Source: Polytrichum commune (lineage: Eukaryota > Streptophyta > Polytrichopsida > Polytrichales > Polytrichaceae). Taken from it: 64,000 nt of DNA. The notes beneath the pieces are model-generated. The model did not search any database and had not been told where the DNA came from. It saw only the letters and a program-made list of their open reading frames with translations. Both the position numbers and the translations under genes were made by a program. The stretch spans positions 58,454,429 to 58,518,428 of the forward strand of contig OX485804.1 in NCBI GenBank assembly GCA_950295325.1, read 5' to 3'. This document shows positions 1 to 11,687 of this stretch, piece by piece. Each line of letters begins with the position of its first letter. Within the stretch, counting starts at the first letter, position 1.

Positions 1-2163
1 TTGGCCGATGCAATGCCCCACAAGACGAGGACATTGTCCTCCGGGGAGAAAGTTGTCCAAATGGTGTTGCCCACGGGCACAAAATGGAAGAACATCTTAA
101 CGGACATAAACGAAGTGGGTCGCAAAGCTGGGTGTGGGCCCATTTCTTTGTCCAAGTTGAGTGTAATTAAAAACCAACAGTTTGCGGAGTACATTTTGAA
201 GAGACCCGGGGACAAGTTTGCCAGGTGTACGACGTGTGAAAAGTACAAAGGTCTTCGAGACGCCCATCCTATAGGCACCGAGTCCCATACAAGACACCAA
301 AGAAAATACATTGAGCATGTCAACAACCAGGAGGCACACCGTCAAGATTACTACAAGAATCGTGCACTATCCATAATGAGGCCTGCGGAGGTCCTAACTG
401 TCATCCATGATAAAATGGACCATGCCAAAACCGCATGCCCTTGTTATGCACGCAAAATTAAAGCCACGGATGGTCTCTTCAAGTTGCCCGTAGTTGTCAC
501 AGGTTCGTATGGAATCACAAATGTGTTTGAAAGGATTTCCAATGTTTTTGGGTTTGTTTGCCATATGTCAAACTTCATCCGTCTGTTTAGTGGTTATACC
601 ATATTTTTGTTGTTCATCCATCGTTTTTTTTTCTCAGGTATGATCGCCCACGGCCATGGGGACGTTAAATATGCCCATTATGGTTTGGATTTTTACCCTG
701 GTGATGCCAACCACACGGTTGGTTCATTTGCAAAACTCTTGCGCGATCTTGAGAAGCCGCCGATTCACTCTTCCCGTGCGTTTTTTGATGGTTGTGGAAC
801 GACACCCCTTTACGAGGCAGTGCTTCAGGAGAAGGAGGTTTGTATGTCGGCATTGCCGGAACCACGTGGAGAACCCATTTGTGCAAAACCATTGCCTCCA
901 ACTCTCCATGTTCAACTTGATAATTGTGCTAAAGACAACAAATGTCGATATGTGTTTTGTTTTTGGTCATTGCTTGTGGCAAAAGGCATATTCAAAGAGG
1001 TGTTTGTGTCTTTCTTGATGGTGGGGCATACACACGATGACATTGATGCGTCATTTGGACGTTGGAGCATGAAGTTGCATGAAGAGGATTTTCCCACCAT
1101 ACCGCTTCTTATGAAATCATACATGGATTTGGACAATGTGCCCGTAATCCCGCACATGATTGAGGAAGTACCAAATTTCAAGGCCTTCATCAAGCCATAC
1201 ATGCTGAAGGGAGATGACCGTTTGGTGGGACACACGAAAGCACAACAATTCCGCTTCTATATGAGGGATGATGGTGTCCCTGCTATGCAGTTTAAGCTTT
1301 TGTGCACATCTCCTAATTGGTGTCCGGAGGATGGGATACTCGTGTGGCGTCAGAACAAGGATGGAAAATGTTTGCTCCCGGATGGGGATCCAAAGCCTTA
1401 TAAACCCGATCCCATGAAGAATGGGCCGGAAATCATCAAAGACATATCCGGATTCATTGAATATTGGAAAGAGTTGTGTGAGGAAGACATCACCAAACGT
1501 GTTAGGAATACTTATGAACCGTTGATCGCGTATTGGGATCGCATTCGCTCGGCCTTGATGACACTTGGTGGCGACACACGTATAACTTTGACACAAGGAT
1601 TTTGGCCACAAAGTCGTTTGACGGTTGTGGAGTCCGACACCATGTTCTTTGACAATGGAGAGGTCCGTGAAGAGTTCGAAATGGACGAGCATTACGTTGG
1701 TCCTGCGCGCAATCGGCCGGCACCGTCGTTTCGTGTGGGTGTTGATTGCCATGAAGGGTATATGGTCCTCGTACGAGCAGGAGATGAGGAGCACCCCAAG
1801 CCAATTTGGTTGGTGAAAGCATTGTCTTCACCTAATTTTATCCGAACTAGCCCCAACTTTCATCAAATTGAAGTGGAATATTGCCGTCCTAGCACCAAAG
1901 ACCAGAACGTTCTCCGGACCTATTTAGGTTGGGACACCAAAAAGAATTTCAAGTGGACAGTGGACTCAGCATATGGACCGGTTTGGATAAACACGGATAC
2001 CATACTTTGTGCTTGGAAACCGCGTAAGGGCTCTAAATCGGAAACAATGACCATCCCCCAAAAACATATAGATTTTGCCAAAGACAACCTGGCACGTATT
2101 GCAGCTGTGGAAAATGAAGCCGAGAATGGATATGAAGCGGAATATGGAGACGGGGAAACATAA
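1..2163 (+). CDS. DUF7869-type protein, probably transposon-derived; 5' end outside the window
   Basis: The reading frame is open from base 1 to the TAA at 2161-2163 (about 720 codons). The first codon is TTG and the first ATG is at 13, so the true start probably lies upstream. The N-terminal part has a CxxC pair (TTCEKYKG region, residues ~77-85) and a His/Asp-rich stretch. The core at residues ~305-350 has LDNCAKDNK followed by VSFLMVGHTHDDIDASFGRW, the signature I associate with DUF7869. That family is uncharacterised and often repeated in genomes; its spaced acidic residues suggest an RNase H-like nuclease fold, which is inference. Bases 503-637 look like an unspliced intron of exactly 45 codons: a GT donor, a T-rich tract and a CTCAG acceptor. 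Splicing keeps phase 1 and deletes a hydrophobic stretch that does not fit the family. It could be a live transposase-like gene or a recent copy. Confidence 0.6.
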   Translation: MADAMPHKTRTLSSGEKVVQMVLPTGTKWKNILTDINEVGRKAGCGPISLSKLSVIKNQQFAEYILKRPGDKFARCTTCEKYKGLRDAHPIGTESHTRHQRKYIEHVNNQEAHRQDYYKNRALSIMRPAEVLTVIHDKMDHAKTACPCYARKIKATDGLFKLPVVVTGSYGITNVFERISNVFGFVCHMSNFIRLFSGYTIFLLFIHRFFFSGMIAHGHGDVKYAHYGLDFYPGDANHTVGSFAKLLRDLEKPPIHSSRAFFDGCGTTPLYEAVLQEKEVCMSALPEPRGEPICAKPLPPTLHVQLDNCAKDNKCRYVFCFWSLLVAKGIFKEVFVSFLMVGHTHDDIDASFGRWSMKLHEEDFPTIPLLMKSYMDLDNVPVIPHMIEEVPNFKAFIKPYMLKGDDRLVGHTKAQQFRFYMRDDGVPAMQFKLLCTSPNWCPEDGILVWRQNKDGKCLLPDGDPKPYKPDPMKNGPEIIKDISGFIEYWKELCEEDITKRVRNTYEPLIAYWDRIRSALMTLGGDTRITLTQGFWPQSRLTVVESDTMFFDNGEVREEFEMDEHYVGPARNRPAPSFRVGVDCHEGYMVLVRAGDEEHPKPIWLVKALSSPNFIRTSPNFHQIEVEYCRPSTKDQNVLRTYLGWDTKKNFKWTVDSAYGPVWINTDTILCAWKPRKGSKSETMTIPQKHIDFAKDNLARIAAVENEAENGYEAEYGDGET
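503..637 (+). other. Putative in-frame intron (135 nt) in the DUF7869-type gene
   Basis: The segment begins GTTCGT and ends TTTTTTTTTCTCAG. Its length is 135 nt (a multiple of three) and it holds no stop, so the frame is open whether or not it is spliced. Removal joins VVVTG directly to MIAHGHGDVKYAHYG, a smoother core, and drops a Phe/Ile-rich segment. Confidence 0.6.
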
Positions 2164-3730
2164 CATAAGTTGGATTTAATGGCTCAACGTAGGGGGACTT
2201 TATAGACTTGGTATTATTGCAATTATTATATAATAAATTTATAATATTCAAATTTATAAATACGTTTGGGATGTGCCATACAATCCCATAAGACCCTTAT
2301 ATATGGGATGCACACCTTAAACTTTATAATGACATAATACTATTTGATTTTGGGATTGGATTGTTTTTTCCACGTGTAGTTCATGTTTATGTTATGATAT
2401 GAACACTTACTATTTTTAGTAATGTGAATATTCTTCGCGGGCGAATTTGTAAACCGTCATGTTCCCAAAGTTCCATATGTTCACAATATTGGCATCCCAA
2501 ACTATGGGCGTATTTTATTTTGAGACTTTCCAAAGTCTCCGATTAACGAATATAGTGTTAAGTGTTAAGTTTTACTGTGTCCTTGCAATACTATCTGAGT
2601 ATGATGCCTATGAAACTCAAAGACTATGGACTCACTGAGGCAAGCAAACTTGGTTACCGAACACAGAGTATTGCCTGACCGAGCGCACGAAAGAAGAGAG
2701 AAACATGGAAAGAATAGAAATAGGAAAGAAAAGAGGAAGTTGAGTGGAAAAAGTAAGGATGGTTTGAAATTAACATGAATGAGAGGTTGATGAAGAAAGA
2801 TGAAGAGGACCTATTCCAGGGGATAGTGCAGGAGTAGAAAACTGTAAGATGAGAGGATTGTAAGGACAAGGACCAAAGAAAAGAGCACCTTTAGATAAAA
2901 ACTATGGTCATCACTGAAGTAGGTGGAATTACTCAGAAAGATTGTCGAGTGAATGAGAGTGTAATCTTAAAACCAAGAAATTAGCAGAGTGGCCAAGAAA
3001 GTGAGTAACTTGAAATGACTCAATTTAAAAAAGTTGTAGCTTAAGAGAGATAGGGCCCACTGCTGCCCTGAGGATATCTTAAGGAAAGACCATAATACGA
3101 GTGTATGCCAGAGGAATAGTTGCTGAAGGATAGGACTATTGACTACTAGAGAGAAATTCTTTTCATGGTCACAAAGTTTTATCCTTTTGGAGAGGAGGAG
3201 AGCAAGAGTCTTGAAATAAGAACCAATCGTCTAAGTTCGATGTTACATCATATCAAGACATGAACAAGTCTAAAATCAATCATGAAAGACATGGAGCCAT
3301 GTGACTATCATAGAAGACCATGGGCAAAAGGAGAACGAAGAGACCAAGTTACTTAGTTTGTAAAGTGGGGATTATGTGTAGGATAGAGGGACACAAATAA
3401 GACAAACTATTTGACTATTAAGGAGACAAACTACATGATTACTCTTTTATCCCCAAGTCAATTGTCGGGGAAAAAACAATGAGAAGCCATGGAGAAAGAA
3501 GAATGTGCAGAACCTAGTCAGGCTTTGACCATGAGGCCTCTAGTCTTACCTTGCATCCCCTCTTCACTTTGAGCGGCATGAAACATTAATGAAGAGAAAT
3601 TAAGGAAAACAGGAATTTTTAACTACTTGGCTTGGATACAAAGCATTACCCGAGTGGCCTACGTAGACAAGGTTGTTCAGTTTGTCCAAACCCAACCTAG
3701 AGAGACTTAGACTGCTCAAGTCCATGGATG
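2164..3730. other. Non-coding stretch after the DUF7869-type gene
   Basis: An AATAAA at about 2231 could serve as the poly(A) signal of the preceding gene. The rest is AT-rich, then purine-rich (2640-3000). No credible gene, terminal repeat or RNA gene was recognised. Confidence 0.4.
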
Positions 3731-3734
3731 GACA

Positions 3735-4420
3735 ATGGATTTTTCTGTCATAATGATCAGGAAACACCTTAAGTTACCAGGCGATGGTCACTTAGTAGAA
3801 GACATGCGTGGTCTCACAAAACAAAAACATGAATTCCTCTTTGAAGGAGACTTTCCTCGCAATGTAAGAGGATGTAAATTGGATGCTGCTAAACCTCAAT
3901 GGAAGCAATGGTTTAAGTTTGTTAATGACTACATGATGTTCCGCCCTCAAAAATATACAATGACCCAGAAAATGATTGTTACTACAATGATGACCTGAGA
4001 CGGCAAGAAAGTCAATTGGGCGCAGGCAGTTCAACAATAAAAATTTGAAGAGATTGATGTGAAATGCTCAGAAAAGACAAAGACAATGGAGTTGTACTCC
4101 GCATTTTACATCTCAGTCTATTGCGAGGAGGTTACTCCACCTGATGTATATGGGGCAAGGCCATCATCTCCAAGGTTGACCCCAAGTCCATTGTCTAGCC
4201 CTCAGAAGCCTGACCAAAAAGCTGCTCAGACTTGGAAGTTGAGGATCCGACTGCAGAACCTTTAAGCTATGGTCGATGAGAAACAAGATAAGTTGATCAA
4301 GAAATATGAAACCTTGGTAGAATGCCAGACTAATAATGTTAAGAACCTTTGTAAGTTTGCACAAACCATGAAGGAGAAGATGAATAGTGCTATGGAGATT
4401 GAAGCCTTATCCAATTAAAG
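3735..4420 (+). mobile_element. Broken gag-like / 'putative plant transposon protein' remnant
   Basis: Translated pieces on the plus strand contain KLDAAKPQWKQWFKFVND and nearby text resembling the plant transposon-protein domain often found in the gag region of LTR retroelements. A Lys/Glu-rich, coiled-coil-like stretch follows at about 4265-4400. The element is old and broken in several places. No LTRs or pol domains were found around it, so the family is uncertain. Confidence 0.3.
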
Positions 4421-4469
4421 TGGATTTTAGGTCTCTAGAAAGCTAATGATATGTACTAAGTAAATTAAT

Positions 4470-6479
4470 TATGATAAAGCCAAATTTATAGCGTATTAAA
4501 GTGATATTTTTTAACCATTGAATAACCTAAGAATGATTGAGCAATGTCTGCAAGAATACGAAGATTTTCATATTTTCCACGAAGTGATTGATTCCAACTT
4601 ATCATAGACCACACATCATTAAAAGTTTTATCATGTCATTCTATAGAAGCTTGTATCTTATAGGAAAAAAAATTTCTTTTGGTAGCATCAACATTTATCA
4701 AAGCACAATTTTTTTTCTCATCAATCTATAAATCCTTACCTCAATGATTACAAAGCCTTTCTAGCTCTCAGACATCCCAACTTCCCATACCAACCTGTCT
4801 AGAAGGCAATTCTACATGGTTTAGTATCTTAAAACAACTCACGATATCATTATCTTTGAAACGGTTTTCTAATCCTTTACAAATTTCCTCAGCAAAATAA
4901 ACTTGGTAACTAATAGCTTCTTCTAAATCAGCCCCAGTTCTATCCCTTATCATTAAAATATCATGATACTTAGCTTCTTTAATTTCAGAAAATAACCTCT
5001 TTAAATACCTCTCCAAGAGGGCCAAAATAAGGGATTATATGATATCCAATCTCTTTATTAAAAATATATGCATTTAAATCAATGGATTCAGTAATAAACA
5101 ACATAAGAATCGAAGTTATTGTAGCCTTAACGAGCGCACTAATAGTGCTAACATCCACATGTTTGTATTGAAATACTTTATTCAAAACTGACAAACCATA
5201 TAAAATATCAGCCAAAAAATACAAGCAATACATGTGTTTAAAGGTCCTTAGTCTTATAAAAGTGGAACCATCACTTGGACCATCATCACCATTTTCAACA
5301 TCATGAAACTATGTTAAAACATTTTTTAAGGTATCACACAATGTTGTGATAAACTGCCACCTGGACAACTATCAGATTTTTTTATATATTTTCAAGGATT
5401 TTTGTGCATCATATAATTCTTCTTTTAATTCATTAAGACGAGATTTTGTCTTTCTAGATCTTTTAAATTGAGAAACAATGTCATTAATTCATTATCAAGC
5501 AAAGTAGACAAATTTTTACAAGATGCACTACTTGCAGTATCTAGAGAAGCAATGTTAGTTCTATGTGCAATACAATGAATACTTAAAATAAAATGATTTA
5601 TCTTATTTTTTAAACGTGCAGCCACTCCATTCCAAATTCCCGTCATCACAGATGCTCCATCAGATCCAAACCCACAAACTTATCCAAATCCAAACCCCAC
5701 TTATTCAAGAAGATTAGTATCTATTTATGTATCATAAAAACATCTTTCTTACCTCCTGGAATATGTAACAAAACTAAAAAAACACATATTGGAATACTAT
5801 CCTCAAGAAAAGTAACAAACATAACCAAATGTCCCAAAACAGAAATATCGGTTGATTCATCCACCATGATGCCAAAAAACTGTGAATCTCTAACCCTATC
5901 AAAGACTTTCCTTTGAATGACACTAGATATACATACTAACATATCCGCACAAGCTTTACCATCATGATACATTTTTGTAGTTATGATGGCATTAACTAAA
6001 AGAGAGAAGTTCTTTCCCCACATAATGCGATATTTTGAAAAGTGTCATTAGCGCTTCATCACAAATCCTTGTTGCTTGTACTATTATTTTTTTCATCCTT
6101 CTACTTCCATTATGTGTAGCCCATGACAACCTCTTATGTTCTCCCGTGTTGGCACAGTCTTGCAAGGTTGAAACCTTAAAATTAGTAGATCCTAATGTTG
6201 CAAAAACACCTTTTCTTCCTGATTTTTTGCAAATTTTTAGTACATTATTCCAAGTTCATTATTAAATTACAATCATTTATCTTGTAACCATTTATTTATC
6301 ATAATCTTGTAACCATTTATTTTTCCACACAACCTTGCAGCTGCAACTTTGTTGTTAGCATTTGATGAGTTAGAGTTAGATGTACTTAGGCCATTTACAA
6401 TATGAACCAACTCTAATGTTGGTTCCAAAGTCTTTTATTAAAAACCCGCCAAAGTCGTTTGTCTTTTGTCGGCTGCCAT
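4470..6479 (-). pseudogene. Decayed hAT transposase, DUF4371 / ZMYM1-like type
   Basis: On the minus strand a start-like MAADKRQTTLAGF lies at 6479-6441, a typical N-terminus of the plant hAT proteins with a TTF-type zinc finger. Next come ALMTLFKISHYV (~6050), the DUF4371 core ACADMLVCISSVIQRKVFDR and FGIMVDESTDISV (~5970-5840), MTGIWNGVAARLKNKIN with IHCIAHRTN (~5650-5560), and a C-terminal dimerisation-like part at 5030-4500. The conserved blocks sit in different frames, with a frameshift near 6010, others near 5690 and 5030, and several stops, so it cannot make a transposase. hAT proteins cut and paste DNA by an RNase H-fold DDE mechanism; DESTD carries one of the acidic residues. Clear TIRs were not located. 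Confidence 0.8.
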
Positions 6480-6547
6480 CTGAACCTTAAAAAACAAATA
6501 CCTCATTAGATTTGGAATTCATAGAATATATCCCAAATTCATAAAGG

Positions 6548-6900
6548 AAAACCTAAGGATGTGAACATGTAACTGGTTGAACTTGCAAACAATAGGATGT
6601 CAACTGAATATGCCCAAAAATCTCCCTGGTCACTAAGGCTGAGTTCCATTAGATGATCAAACATGATCATTCATATACAGTTATGTGAATTTTTACAAAT
6701 AAAAAATAACGATCTTACCTTCACAGATACCTTCACAGAACCAAGTTGAATACACACAAAAGAAAAAAGATATGAAAACCTTTACCCCAATTTGATAAAG
6801 GATAACCTAAGGATGTGAACATGTAACTGGTTGAACTTGCAAACACTAGGATCTCAACTGAATATGCCCAAAAATCTCTTGGTCACTAAGGCTAAGTGTT
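6548..6900. repeat. Direct repeat, two ~100-bp units about 254 bp apart
   Basis: The segment beginning AACCTAAGGATGTGAACATG at about 6550 recurs at about 6804 with few changes through CCCAAAAATCTC and GGTCACTAAGGC. A diverged third copy lies near 42571-42650. The two copies sit just upstream of the hAT transposase start (minus strand), so they may belong to that element's 5' end. Confidence 0.65.
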
Positions 6901-7227
6901 GAGTACTTGATGACCAAACAACATCCTTCAAAGAAACTTATGTGAACTCATACAAACAAAATGTGGCAATCTTACCTTCACGGAGACTTGGTTGAATCCA
7001 TCAGATTTGCGTGTTCAATGATACCAACACACCGAAACCCTAAAAAAAACAATTCTCCACCTTGAAAAATAACTTGAGTAGATTGGTGTTCAATAGTATC
7101 GCAACGCCTCTTCTTCAATGACTTTGATTGCAAAGCCTTTGTGTCTGATTTAAGAAGTGAGTAAGTGAGAGTGGGTGCTTGGGAGGATTGTGCTAGGTTA
7201 GGGGCGGTGGTTGAATAGGGGGTGCGA

Positions 7228-7290
7228 AGTTAGGGAAAGCAAGGGAGGGGAGGGGAGGGAGGGGAGGGGAGGGAGGTTGGCAGAAGAAGA
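7228..7290 (+). repeat. G-rich low-complexity tract, (GGGGA)n-like
   Basis: Repeated GGGAGGGGAGGGGAGGG with potential to form G-quadruplexes, followed by a short GA tract. Confidence 0.7.
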
Positions 7291-7299
7291 GAGAGAGAG

Positions 7300-10125
7300 C
7301 ACTGAGGCCAATGTCCACCGTAGCCTACAACGGACACTAAACCCTAGAACGGTAGAACTACTCTACCAGATGATATCCGGCCCTAGATGAATCATACCGG
7401 ATGAAATCCGCCTATTTCTTAATTCATCCGGATAAAAATCCTCCTCCTCAAAATGGTTGCCGGTTAAAATCCGATTTTTTTTTAAGCACCGGTTTTATAT
7501 CCTCCACTTTCCCAATTCAACCGGACTTTTCACAAAACCAACCGGCCGCCATTACACTAAATACCGGTTCTCCCCATACATTGCATTGAACCCAAACAAA
7601 CGAGGAGCATTGAGGTAAGTCAACTAACCCTAGCCTTCCATTTAAAATTGAAGGGAGCGCGGTCAATATATGCATTCTTAAACCCACTTACCTATCTTGT
7701 ATGGTCAAGTGGTTTGACTATTTGACCGCCAAGGATGGTACCCAACTCCATTGTTTTCGGGGTCCCTTGGTATGTTTCATGGTAGTAGTTTTGATTATTA
7801 GAATTTTTTTGTATGTGGTGAAGTCAAATTAATTACCAGTACGACTACTCTGCATGTTGTCGGTAAAAATATGGAGTTAATAACCCACAAATCCATTATT
7901 GTGTTGTTGGCCCAATGAATTGGGAGTCATGATACCAATCCATGAAGATTGTGCAAAATGTTGAATCTATAGGTTGCCTGTCACCATGGTCTCATTAAAT
8001 TTTGTTTTATGGTTCATCAAGTGTAACACACTTAACGATAAAAACATAAAAAACATATCGTGAACCCTTGTTGGCAAAAAAACTCGAATTGGAAACTTAA
8101 TTTGGTAGGTGATACTACCCTACGGACTGTTGAAATCCGAAGGGTTTGAGCTGTCACTCGACCTCCAAGGAACCTACATGAGGCCCTAGAAGGCTCCGAG
8201 CTATGGGGTGCATCAACCAGGTTAGGAGTGATGCCTAATGCATGAATATAGTAAGATATGATGTGTGAACAAAATTAACTAAATAAGAAATAAATTTTAT
8301 AAATGATGAAACTTGAACCAAGTTCCCCTGCTTAGAAATCTAAACACAAGTACATAAGGAAGTAGAAAGAAATCGAATGGTCGATCAAACCATTGTTATT
8401 TCATCCACAGAGCTAGGGGTGGTATGAGTCACATCGGTTGGTGTGTACCAACGCCATCCCAAATCATAAGTTAGGATTGCCTTGGTTCCAAGGCTGGTAC
8501 GTCTGCACTTAGACTAGATCGTAGGTCGTAGGTTAGAACTAGGTATGAAAATGATTAGTGAATTTTAAAATCGTAATAGTAAAGTAAAGCCCAAATTCTG
8601 TAGGTACTACAACCAAAATTTCAATCTCCTTCCAAAAATCTAAGTAGTCACCTTATACACCTACCATCTGGGTTTAGCTTGGGCACCTGCAAGTGCACGC
8701 CACCCTCACCAAAGGACCTTTGTGGCACTTTTAGGCTCCATCGGAGAGGGGTGGCCCAAAAATGTCACAAATAGAGAGATGAAATGATTGAAAGAGAATT
8801 TTACGTGGTCTATAGCACTTGGACAATCATCATCGCCAAGTGATTGGATTAGGAATGTTCATGATAATAAGAGCTCATGAACAATTTGAGAAATCATAGA
8901 TGACTTTGGATTGAGAACTCATGAGACGATGGAATCCATACTCTTCATTATAGTCGATGACGTAATCAAAAGGTGATCAAGAGACAATAAAAAATATTAA
9001 CTTATAAATTTGTCACCTCATTGTTTTAAGTGTAACATATTAATTTGAAGAAGTGCAGGCTATGGAATGATCCATTATAAACATTCTTCTTGAGAGAAGA
9101 AGGAAGGCGAAAGGTCAATAACCTGAGGAAGTCATTGAACGGTCGAGTAAGACCATAACTCACTAAGAGCTTCCAAGAAGCCCAAGAGTGGGGAGAGGCT
9201 ATGATCAAGTAAGCCTCAATTCTAGCAAAGGTCTTTAATGTAAAAGGGAAATGAACGGGTGAACCAGGTGGATCATAATCCAAAGACTATTTTCCTTTAA
9301 TGCATGTTGACTACATTAAAAATAGATGGCCGTAACAAAATTTAACTCTGATAAATAATCAAGAAATTAACCATGAATCATGGTGTTTTTAAGCATTGTG
9401 ATTAAGAAGTGATATGATCAAATACAAGTAAAGACAACTGCAGGACAGTATACTGGAAATCATCTTTAATCAAGAAAAACGGAAAGTTGTGTAAGAATGA
9501 CGGGACTATCAATTCAAGTTTTACTAAAAAGGATTATTTAACACCAAACCATTGCTTCCACCAAAGTGCCCTTGGCTTTGGTAAAGAGACAGAAATGGGA
9601 TACTCATGCAAGACAATTGACTATGCTTGTGCCTATGCTTGAATCCACTTCTAGACGATTGCCTGGGTAATTAGAGTAAGGTGAGTGATTATCACAATTG
9701 CATGCACTCACATTGAGAGGTTTTAAAGTCTTTATCCCTTAAATCATCACCCAATTGACAATTCAAACCCGGTATGATATGAAATAACCCTATGTTTCCC
9801 CTAATAAACCTTATCTGAGACACTTAGATGATATAAAAATCACCTTATAAGTCTCCCTAAATGTTTCCCTAGGTTTATTTGTGACCAAAACCTAAACTAC
9901 AATATTACTTGTTGTGATTTATTGACCCTCATTAATCTACGTATTATGCAATCATCTGATGCATTATAGAGGTTGACTTCCTCAAATTTATCCTCAATGA
10001 TTGTATTTTAAATCATTTGATCAAGTATTTCACCAACAATGACAAAATTGTAGGGTGCCAATAGGCATTAACATTTTTTCTTCTTCCGGCTATGTGGCAT
10101 TTTTTGCTACACGCCTGATGCTTGG
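7300..10125. other. Long stretch without a recognised gene
   Basis: At 7380-7560 several CCGG-containing direct motifs (CCGGATGAAATCC, CCGGTTAAAATCC, ACCGGTT) occur, resembling the 42450-42530 region. The remainder is AT-rich with no ORF resembling a known family; an ORF at 9026-9283 (minus) has no recognisable domain. Confidence 0.4.
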
Positions 10126-10128
10126 AGC

Positions 10129-11077
10129 TACTGTAGGTTCATAGCTGGTTCGACACATGTTAGCCGAATAATTAATTAAAGTTCAAAAAGTAGGTTCAGC
10201 ACCTAAAAATAGTATATTCATATTTTCGGCAATATCTCTTTTAATTTTTAAAAATTCGGCTTAAATTCATTTTTAATTTTCTATTTAAGCTTATATCTTG
10301 TACATCTCTCTTGCATTGAATGACAAGTAAGATGTGAGTGAAGAGTTGGGAATCCTCTGTGCTTTATGCAAGTAGAGTGGAGTTGTGTTCAACAATGCAT
10401 ATATGGGATATGTAAACTTTGAGGTGAAGCACCGAGTTAGACTTCATTTTTATAACACGCATAACTTTTGCATAGAGTCTTCAAATGACATAATTTGTTG
10501 GAGGTGAAAGATTACTTGATTTCTAAACTTTTCTTAGACCAACAAAATTCCAAAAAAGTTGATCTTCTATGCACAAATGAGCTCTGAAAAACTGTTATGA
10601 ACGCATTTTAATTTTTTGATCTTTACACGGCTGCAATGTTTTGTCCATATCTTTTGCATAAAGACTTATTTTGACACAAAACTTGTTGGAGGTGGAAGAA
10701 GGATTGATTTCTCAACTTTTGTTAGTTGGACAAAATTCTAAAAAACTTCATCTTCTATGCTCAATTGGACTCCAAAACTTTGTGTACAACACATTTGAAA
10801 AGCCTCACCTAGAGTCTTGCTACTCCTTAACCCATATTCTTTGTGGACTAATGTAAGTGAACTTGATTACAAAAGGAGCACCTTCTCTCTTTCAAAATTC
10901 ACATATTATGCTTCCACTGTAAGTAAAACTCTAGTGAGAAGTAAAAATTTCTTACTTTTTGGCAATTTTGAAAAACAAGTAATTTTATATTCGGCAAAAA
11001 ATGCCAATAATATTCCGAAATTTTCGGCGTCTATTTTTAGAATTATTTTGTGCCGAACCTGCTATTAAACTACGGTA
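10129..11077. mobile_element. Non-autonomous TIR element (~949 bp) with an internal duplication
   Basis: The left end TACTGTAGGTTCATAGC and the reverse complement of the right end, TACCGTAGTTTAATAGC, form 28-bp terminal inverted repeats matching at 23 positions and continuing with GGTTCGACAC / GGTTCGGCAC. Inside, about 160 bp (10440-10615) is repeated imperfectly at 10630-10800 (TTGGAGGTG...GATTTCT...CAAAATTC...TCTTCTATGC). No clear target duplication was seen, and the interior has no coding capacity. Confidence 0.6.
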
Positions 11078-11084
11078 TTTTAAC

Positions 11085-11685
11085 AAAAGGAAATAAATAA
11101 AAGGTTAGGTGCCCAAAAATCTATTGCCTTAAGGGATGTTTAGTCATTGGGCCATCACCGTGTACCTATGGTTAGCCACCATGTTGCTTAATCTAAGCCT
11201 TTGCTCTAGCTAGCTTTATCCTACGGTTAAGGGTTTGGGAGCTCATCCCATCGCCCCCAACCCTAACTATAGATTTTCCTCATCCCCGGTGGTTGTCACT
11301 TTGCCAACCCCTCGCTACTTCACTTCCCACTATGTAGCCAACGACCTCCAATCTGCCATTGCCGTTTGCTAACCTCGCCTCCACCTTGACCCATTGGCAC
11401 TCACCTCTGTCACCCTTTTTCCTCTTGGTCATGGCTACGTTCATCTCCTCCTTGTTGTTGGTGGTGGTCATCATCGTTGTGTTATTGCTCATGTTGCCAC
11501 TCTTCTTTGCAATCGGTGTTGATGGCCATGGTCATCATTGAACACAATATTCATTAAAATGAGAGTTTTCCAGTGAATTGAGAGTACACAAAGAAAACTA
11601 TTAATCCAAGAATGAAATGAAAACCACTGGAAAGTTGTAGAGTACAAGTAAAAAAATAACATTTGATTTTCCGCCATAAATTCCG
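11085..11685. other. Stretch without a recognised gene
   Basis: GC-richer than its surroundings at 11200-11500, with short ORFs on both strands that are compositional. A copy of the sequence ATTCATTAAAATGAGAG (11550) echoes the terminal repeat of the fold-back element just to the right. Confidence 0.4.
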
Positions 11686-11687
11686 CC

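Noticed and set aside
6035-6265. Plus-strand ORF with a signal-peptide look
   Set aside because: Antisense shadow of the hAT transposase N-terminal half.
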